This document shows, piece after piece, positions 58,443 to 64,000 of a DNA stretch of 64,000 bases. Origin of the DNA: Elmis aenea (lineage: Eukaryota > Arthropoda > Insecta > Coleoptera > Elmidae); contig OX393579.1 in the NCBI GenBank assembly GCA_947652605.1, positions 40,058,970 through 40,122,969 of the forward strand, in the 5' to 3' direction. A model generated the notes under the pieces. That model saw nothing but the letters and a program-made list of their open reading frames with translations. It was not told where the DNA came from and made no database searches. Made by a program: the position numbers and the translations under genes. Every line of letters starts with the position of its first letter. Position 1 is the first letter of the stretch.

Positions 58443-59703
58443 CAAAGTGTTTTGTAAAATATGCGAAAAAAATGCGGATGGTAATTCCTTATCGAAAATT
58501 AAGAGAGGTCCATTGCATAAATTTTTTTCCTTAGACGTCTCCTTTCGAAGTTACACCGCCCTAAAGGGAGCAGTAAAATTAGGTTTTTATTTTATTTCTC
58601 AAATTTGAATAAATGTAGGAAAATGATATTTGGTAGATGTTTTTAAACTTATTAAAAAATTTCCCATAGTAATATTTTCAATCATCTCTCACCTTCACAG
58701 GGGGCTGAAAAGTGCGACCCCTGTTGGTTTTTTATTTAGTGAGTTAAAATTTTGCAATTTAAATTGTTTTTTTTTTAAGTTTGATTTATTTAGAAACTTT
58801 ATTTATTTTTTAAATTTTCTCGTAAAACCTACAGTTTTTGAGTAAAAAATTAAATGAGTTAACATGGACCATTAAATATTCCAATTTAAAACGAATTATT
58901 TTGGTGGTTTGTTTATGTTCATATTGGGTAGAATTGACCGGCGTTTTCGTGTTGTCGTTGCGTAAATGTCAAAATGAATTACATCCGTCAATTCTACCCA
59001 GCATGACCATAAACAAACCATGGTAACCACCAAAATGAATCATTTTATGTTGGAATATTTAATAGTGGATGTTTACTTACATTAGATTTTACTCAAAAAC
59101 GGAAGGTTTTACGAGAACAACTAAATTACAAAAAAAGTTTTTAAATAAATAAATTTTTCAAAAAAAATATTTAAAATTGCAAAATTTTAACTCACCAAAA
59201 AGTCGTAATAAAAAAACCAACAGGAGTCTGCTACGTCTTCTCTACCACCAACGTAGATTTAAATAATAAACTTTAAATTGCAGTAACTAATTTATTAAAC
59301 GTTGTACATAAACTTAAAGATCTATACGTCGATACTTGCCCTTCACACATCAGTCATCGACTGCCAATTTTTTTGTGATCACCGTCGCACTCCCTACCCT
59401 TTAACACACGCGCCACACATCATTTTTCCTTGTAGATCACCTCAAGTCGTACTTTTCAACCCCCTGTGAAGGTGGGAGATGATTGAAAATATTATTATGG
59501 GAAAACTTTTAATAAGTATAAAACATCTGCCAAATGTCTTTCTCCTAAATTTATCCAAATTTGAGAAATAAAATAAAAACCTTATTTTACCGCTTCCCTT
59601 TAGGGAAGACTTCCAAGGAACAAAATTTATATAAAAGGCCCCCCTTAATTTTCAACAAGGAATCACCTACCGAGTTCTTTCTCATTTTTTACGAAACACC
59701 CTG
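58443..59703. mobile_element. Palindromic CAGGGTGTTTC MITE, copy 2, carrying a solo LTR
   Basis: The arms and centre match the copy at 25760-26733, including CCCCTGTTGGTTTTTT and GTTTATGTTCATATTGGGTA. The left tip has drifted (CAAAGTGTTTTG) while the right tip keeps CACCCTG. TA flanks both sides (58441-58442, 59704-59705). Its extra length is explained mainly by the solo LTR at 59229-59444. Confidence 0.88.
59229..59444. mobile_element. Solo LTR (216 bp), AGTC duplication
   Basis: Comparison with the sister copy near 26450 shows continuous CAACAGGGGTCGCACTTTTC there, while here a 216-base segment beginning TGCTACGTCTTCTC and ending ATCACCTCA splits CAGGAGTC from GTACTTTTC. AGTC is duplicated at 59225-59228 and 59445-59448. 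TG...CA ends plus a 4-base duplication indicate a solo LTR, probably Ty3/gypsy-type. AATAAA occurs at about 59264 on the plus strand, but orientation is uncertain. Confidence 0.78.
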
Positions 59704-59705
59704 TA

Positions 59706-60249
59706 TATTAGGAATAATTTAACTATAATCATATACTTCTAGTTTTTAATGATCTTTTAAAAACTTTAAAAAAATTTATAACCCTACTTAGTAGACCTTG
59801 CCGACAATCTTTTTAAAATGTTATTTATCTTCTTGTTTTCCGTCTTGTTATATCAACGTTCAGTCCATTTTTATAGAATGCATCTTTAGGATATGATTGT
59901 TAAACTATAATTGCCAAAAATACCAGTCTACTGAAGACATTTCCGATAAAAATGAAAAAAAAGTCGATTATTAAGAATCTTTCGATGTCAGCCTATTGCA
60001 GATCGGGTGTAGAAGTTAACAATATGTGAGGAAAGAGTAGTCAGTTCCATATTGCTGTACAAAACACAATGAATCAGATGCCGACGTAAAAAATTCCTTT
60101 CTCGACGTAATCCCCTCCAATATTGTTAATTTTGAAATTCGCAAAACCACCAGCATTGAATAATTTTGACCATTGTCTATGACGATTTAACAATTTATCG
60201 TCACCGGAAAACTTAAAGGGAAAATTCAAATACTTAAGTGGAAGCATCT
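59706..60249. other. No recognised gene
   Basis: Nothing clear, although the mariner remnant that follows may extend into this stretch in a form too decayed to read. Confidence 0.35.
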
Positions 60250-60465
60250 TGACCTTTCACCTTGGAAATTCAACCTTGCCCCGAGCAAATGTTAATTATT
60301 CGTTGCACTAAACTAAAGCAACACCTGTATGACACACGTTTTTCCTCTGACGAAGAGGTTGGAAATGTTGCGGGATTGTCTGAGACAAAAAGAATTATGC
60401 TTCTGACTTCAAATGATTGTCAAACGGATTGCAGAAGCTGTCGATTATTTCAACTTTTCTAGTTA
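60250..60465 (+). pseudogene. Decayed mariner transposase C-terminus
   Basis: Two frames together resemble the mariner third catalytic block and tail: KWKHLDLSPWKFNLAPSKC, where mariners have W..L.HPPYSPDLAPSDYH, then TKLKQHLYDTRFSSDEEVGN, where mariners have LK.HL.G.RF.SDEEV. The catalytic aspartates are mutated and the frame is shifted. It is a different, much older lineage than the mariner at 9861-11170. No inverted ends were found. Confidence 0.5.
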
Positions 60466-61405
60466 TTTGTTTCTTACTTAACAACTATCTTTTGTAGCTT
60501 TATTGAACTTCAATTGTTTAAAGCTTTTATTAGCGGATCTATTACATTTTAAGAAATCAGACACGAATATTAGACTATAAAAAATAGTATCTAGCTTTTA
60601 TACGATTTATAATTAAACATGCTTTGAATAAGTTAAATAATTATGTATTCACAAACAAATGTTTTACGACCTTTTTTACATCTTGCATATTATTTGTATC
60701 TGTTTATTTGTCATACGTCTAAACGCCTTCATCATTTGAGCGACTAATGTAAATAATATTTACATTATTAAATCATCGTTTACATTTGTATGATTTGTGT
60801 ATGAATATCGATACCTTAATTAATATTAGACTACTAGATTAGCAAAGATTGCTATTAAGTGATCGATGTAGTGGTACGTTTAATGGGTAGGACATAAATA
60901 TGATTGACAAATGAATCCTATGCATAATATGAACTAAATTAGTGTGGTGACATGAATGATTGTTAAAATATATGTATATACGTGCTTAAACTGCATAATT
61001 TTATTCGACTCTATAATTGTTTTTAACAATGTCACTTTTGTGTTTAGTCGTTACAATTAAAATTATATGTTGCCCCATTTCTTTCAGAATGTGTTTGCAT
61101 ATATAAATATTAATAACAGTTTGATATTTAATAATATTTTTATAAAAGTCATTAATATTTGATCCTTATTAATTAGTTGTTATTAGTATATATTTAATTA
61201 ATTCGCATATTTAATGGGCATATAATTTAAATACTAAAATTTAGTTGCACAGCAATTATTATTAAATTATTACCTATGCAGTTTTTTTTAGAATACCTAA
61301 AGACTAGAGCAAAGTTTTGAATAAATAGACATTAGTTTTTTTTTTAAAATTCAATGTGACTTACGTATTTTAATTTATTGCTCTTATTAAAATAATTTTG
61401 TTTGA
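60466..61405. other. No recognised gene
   Basis: About 0.9 kb of very AT-rich anonymous sequence. Confidence 0.4.
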
Positions 61406-61413
61406 CTCGTAAA

Positions 61414-61796
61414 CAGTGGCATACGCAGAAAAATATTTAAGGGGAATATTGTTTGCAAAAATAATACTGACTAATTTCAAATGGGGCATGGTAATAGTGC
61501 AATTAGAAAATGATCTATGGGGACTAGACACAAAAAGTGAGTCGTAAGAAAGAGATGCGTGGGTACAGAGGGGCAGTACCTCCCGAGTAATAGCGCCATA
61601 GGCTTTTTTTTTAAATTTTCAAGGTCAAACGTACCCAAAAATAGCATTTGTGAGTAAAATATACAAACATAATATATTTTAAATGTATGGAAAAGCAGTC
61701 TGTCACGCAATTTTAAAATGCGGTAATTATTAGTTAGTTCTTTTCAAATTTTGGGGAGAATTTATGCTCCTAATCCCCCCCTTGCGTACGCCACTG
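61414..61796 (-). mobile_element. hAT-type MITE, CAGTGGCGTACGCA family, copy 2
   Basis: The element begins CAGTGGCATACGCAGAAAAA and ends CTTGCGTACGCCACTG. The octamer CTCGTAAA is duplicated perfectly at 61406-61413 and 61797-61804. Internally it aligns with 19429-19835 in reverse orientation, for example GGTACGTTTAACCTTGAAAA against its complement. It is 24 bases shorter. Intact ends and duplications suggest fairly recent movement. Confidence 0.94.
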
Positions 61797-61804
61797 CTCG
61801 TAAA

Positions 61805-62978
61805 CATATTTATTAATTGGAAGCACAAATTGTTTTAAATTATTTGTTGAGCTACTGAAACCAAACCTTCCAAAGATGATAAAATTAACTTAAATAGCTT
61901 TAATTTTATTGTTGTGACGGATCACCCTGTATATTGGCTCTTATGTTGCGTTGTGTATACTTTGCTTGTTGGTGAAATAGCTTTCAAATTAATTTTTGTT
62001 TTAACAACTGTAATAACATTGAAATCATTAGTTTCGCAGTAAATAAAGCTGTTGTACTCTTGAATTTTTTATGTAAGACGAATTGAATTAATCTTCTACG
62101 GACATAAAAGTGATGCAATCGAATTGATTACTCTATAATGAAATAACCGCAAGTATTTTCTTTGCCTCATCCGTGCATTTATTTCCAGGAATATGAACAA
62201 ATCACTTATTGAGGCATAACAGGACATACAGATCAATTTAATAATGACACAAATGGGAACTTAATTACAGAATAAATTGTATAATACCACATCTAAATGC
62301 TACAACAATCAGTGATGGAATACTTGGGCTCACTATAATTCATGCATAATTAAAAAGATATTTTTTTATTAAATAAATTATTTTTGTGATTCCGCTTTTT
62401 GTGAAAACAAGTGAATAAAAGTCTAAAAATTACGTTTTTTCACTACTAGTAATATAGCGTAGCATTATGACGTATATTAGAATGCCGTGAAATTCAATTT
62501 CTCTACCTATGCATGGTTACAGGTAAACAATTTTTCATTATTAACCACTGGTGAATAATGAACAAATTTATATTTTTTGATAATGCTGTTGTAGTTTTAA
62601 AGAAAAAAAAAATTATAGGACGATTTAGTATGATGGAGAAATTCTCTTTATTGGTATTTTAGCATTTAAAACGTTGTTTAAATAAATTAATTTAATTTTA
62701 AAAACTTTGGTGTATTTAAATAACACGACTTTCGCGCCGAAATAAATGACGGTTGTCAATATCCACACGGTCGATTGACACAACGTAAAAAAGAAAAGTT
62801 TTAATAATGTCAGTATTTTAGATGAAACCATCGCTTAAAAACAATGTTTTTTAATAACAATAGTGATTTAGCAAGATGAGTAACACGCAGATTCAATATT
62901 TCTATAGAATAGATAGGTACTTAACTTTTTATATTTTAGGTTAGAAAGTGCGTGCATAACATAAATGGGTTTGTCTTA
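61805..62978. other. No gene; one unpaired CACCCTGTATA end
   Basis: ATCACCCTGTATATTGG near 61921 resembles a right element end without a partner. The rest is anonymous. Confidence 0.4.
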
Positions 62979-62989
62979 CTAGTAGTGAA

Positions 62990-63131
62990 AAAAATAGTAT
63001 ATACACCACGGTAGAGAAGTCTTATAGCCTTCGGGCCCTTAGATCCCTCGGCGCTTCGCGCCTCGCGATCTAATCTGAGCCCTCAGGCTATAATAGTTGA
63101 CTTCTCTACCTTGGTATATAATATACTATTT
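62990..63131. repeat. Hairpin with GC-rich loop
   Basis: The left arm AAAATAGTATATACACCACG, continuing GGTAGAGAAGTC and TATAGCCT, is mirrored by AGGCTATAATAG, GACTTCTCTACC and TATACTATTTT. The loop region includes GGCGCTTCGCGCC, itself a perfect small hairpin. Confidence 0.88.
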
Positions 63132-63537
63132 TCTACTTATGTGTATTAAAGTTGTCATTTTCTCACTGCCTACCCTACATGAAAGTTTTACATTTTTACA
63201 CTAGTGGCGAAAATAATGTCAATGTCAATGTCTAATTGTAAAATTTACGATTTTTTTAGCTTAAACTCATAATAAACTAAAATTGCGTTAATATTCTTAT
63301 CAAATAATTTAATTTTAATGTACCATTTTATATAAAAGCCTAAGAATGGTAAAAAAATTAGTGTTAAATATATTTCGTTTACAGATTATAATTTTATTTA
63401 TGTCAATGTCAGTGTGGTGGTCTCGCTATGGAAATGAAATGATTAATTAATACTTTATACTCATAATATTGTCATTTGGTTCGTTCATTAACTTTCGTTC
63501 TATAATATGATTTTAAATTCGTAGAAAAGATAGCATT

Positions 63538-63652
63538 TACGACTCGAGATGAAATCAGTTTTTTTCGTTCGTGAGATTTGCTCACTCGCCGCTTCCCGGC
63601 TCGTGAATAAATCTCACCTCACGAAAAAAACTGGACTTTCATCTCTCGTTGT
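63538..63652. repeat. Hairpin with GC-rich loop
   Basis: The arm ACGACTCGAGATGAAATCAG, followed by TTTTTTTCGTTCGTGAGATT, is mirrored by AATCTCACCTCACGAAAAAAA and CTTTCATCTCTCGTTG. The loop contains CTCACTCGCCGCTTCCCGGC. Confidence 0.88.
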
Positions 63653-63774
63653 AAAATATACTATTTTTTGTGCGATCGTACTAGAAACAGCTGTTTGACG
63701 GACGCGTTAGAAGCCATAAAATACTTGAAAGTACTGCATTACCGGCGTTATCCTTAGCAACGGCATAAAAAGTA

Positions 63775-63813
63775 ACTTTTCAGGCCGTTAGGCTTAGCAA
63801 CGGCCTGAAAAGT
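63775..63813. repeat. Perfect 15-bp inverted repeat with direct repeats
   Basis: ACTTTTCAGGCCGTT is followed nine or so bases later by its exact complement AACGGCCTGAAAAGT. The unit CTTAGCAACGGC.T.AAAAGTAA also occurs twice as a direct repeat (about 63752 and 63793). The second unit runs directly into the tip of the hAT copy. Confidence 0.82.
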
Positions 63814-64000
63814 AAGGTGACCAACTTTTTCACAATGAAAAGGAGGACACAAATAAATTAACGAAAAATATATCGGAAATAAAAGAAACATTTTATTCAT
63901 TGCAACAATAATACACTATATATGTGTAATATGATAATGCGCATAATAAAGACATTTCTAACATGTAAATATGCTTACATGCCTAATAATTATTATTTAA
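63813..64000 (-). mobile_element. hAT element, second copy of the 17498 family (cut by window end)
   Basis: It starts TAAGGTGACCAACTTTTTCA and continues ATGAAAAGGAGGACACAAAT, matching 17498 onward nearly base for base and in the same orientation. The left tip would precede the transposase C-terminus, which should lie beyond base 64000. Confidence 0.9.

Larger units (their letters stand above)
62979..63683. mobile_element. Possible element bounded by two hairpins
   Basis: ACTAGTAGTG and AAAAAATAGTATAT at the left (62979-63003) are mirrored by ATATACTATTTTTTGTGCGA and GTACTAG at the right (63657-63683). Just inside each end is a hairpin with a GC-rich loop (62990-63131 and 63538-63652). Between them is AT-rich non-coding sequence. 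This arrangement suggests one element of about 700 bases, but two separate MITEs could also explain it. Confidence 0.5.

Noticed and set aside
1906..64000. tRNA, rRNA or snRNA genes
   Set aside because: No cloverleaf with internal promoter boxes or conserved rRNA block was noticed. Reading by eye cannot exclude a diverged small RNA; a covariance-model scan would decide.

Overview
This looks like an AT-rich piece of an insect nuclear genome, probably from a beetle or another repeat-rich insect. The order is inferred from transposon content and is not proven. The main evidence is a crowd of arthropod-type transposons: Tc1/mariner, pogo, hAT, LINEs and solo LTRs. No complete host protein gene, rRNA or tRNA was recognised. 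Every protein-like reading frame I could identify comes from a transposable element and is broken. The window reads as intergenic or large-intron DNA filled by nested insertions over a long time.

Layout, left to right. 1-1.9 kb is a 5'-truncated LINE (CR1/Jockey-like RT, minus strand). 1.9-4.6 kb holds no gene, with one weak candidate first exon at about 2.5-2.84 kb. 4.6-5.2 kb is a fold-back MITE with arms of short tandem repeats. 5.69-7.99 kb is a Tc1/mariner-type transposon with about 700-bp inverted repeats that contain both ends of its transposase reading frame. 8.5-8.8 kb is a small (GACTCC)-rich element. 9.4-11.7 kb is a three-level nest: a mariner inside a pogo/Tigger remnant inside an inverted-repeat element. 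11.8-14.6 kb has two copies of a palindromic CAGGGTG element that keeps only the DNA-binding part of a transposase. 17.5-18.9 kb is a hAT remnant. 19.4 kb is a hAT MITE and 21.2-23.2 kb a hAT with two fold-back sequences inside. 24-25.5 kb holds two LINE 3' fragments. 25.6-27.0 kb is a hAT-like element with a nested MITE. 29-31.4 kb is a LINE split by a MITE and a solo LTR. 31.5-32.8 kb is a pogo-like element and 33.8-35.7 kb a hAT-like element. 35.9-44.9 kb holds several palindromic MITEs in anonymous DNA. 45-47 kb has two copies of an RNase H-bearing LINE tail. 47.5-49.0 kb is another palindromic element. 51.5-54.8 kb holds three hAT-type elements. 56.5-61.8 kb has more MITEs, one carrying a solo LTR, and a decayed mariner tail. 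63-64 kb has paired hairpins and the start of a second hAT copy.

Two features stand out. First, many different families begin with TA-CAGGGTG (or a close variant) and end with its complement, so one Tc1/mariner-like machinery may have mobilised them all. Second, the most common family keeps a helix-turn-helix segment between long inverted arms and has lost the catalytic domain. Insertion boundaries are unusually readable: perfect 8-bp duplications flank five hAT-type elements, 4-bp duplications flank two solo LTRs, and two insertions have an informative empty site (a LINE reading frame and a sister MITE).
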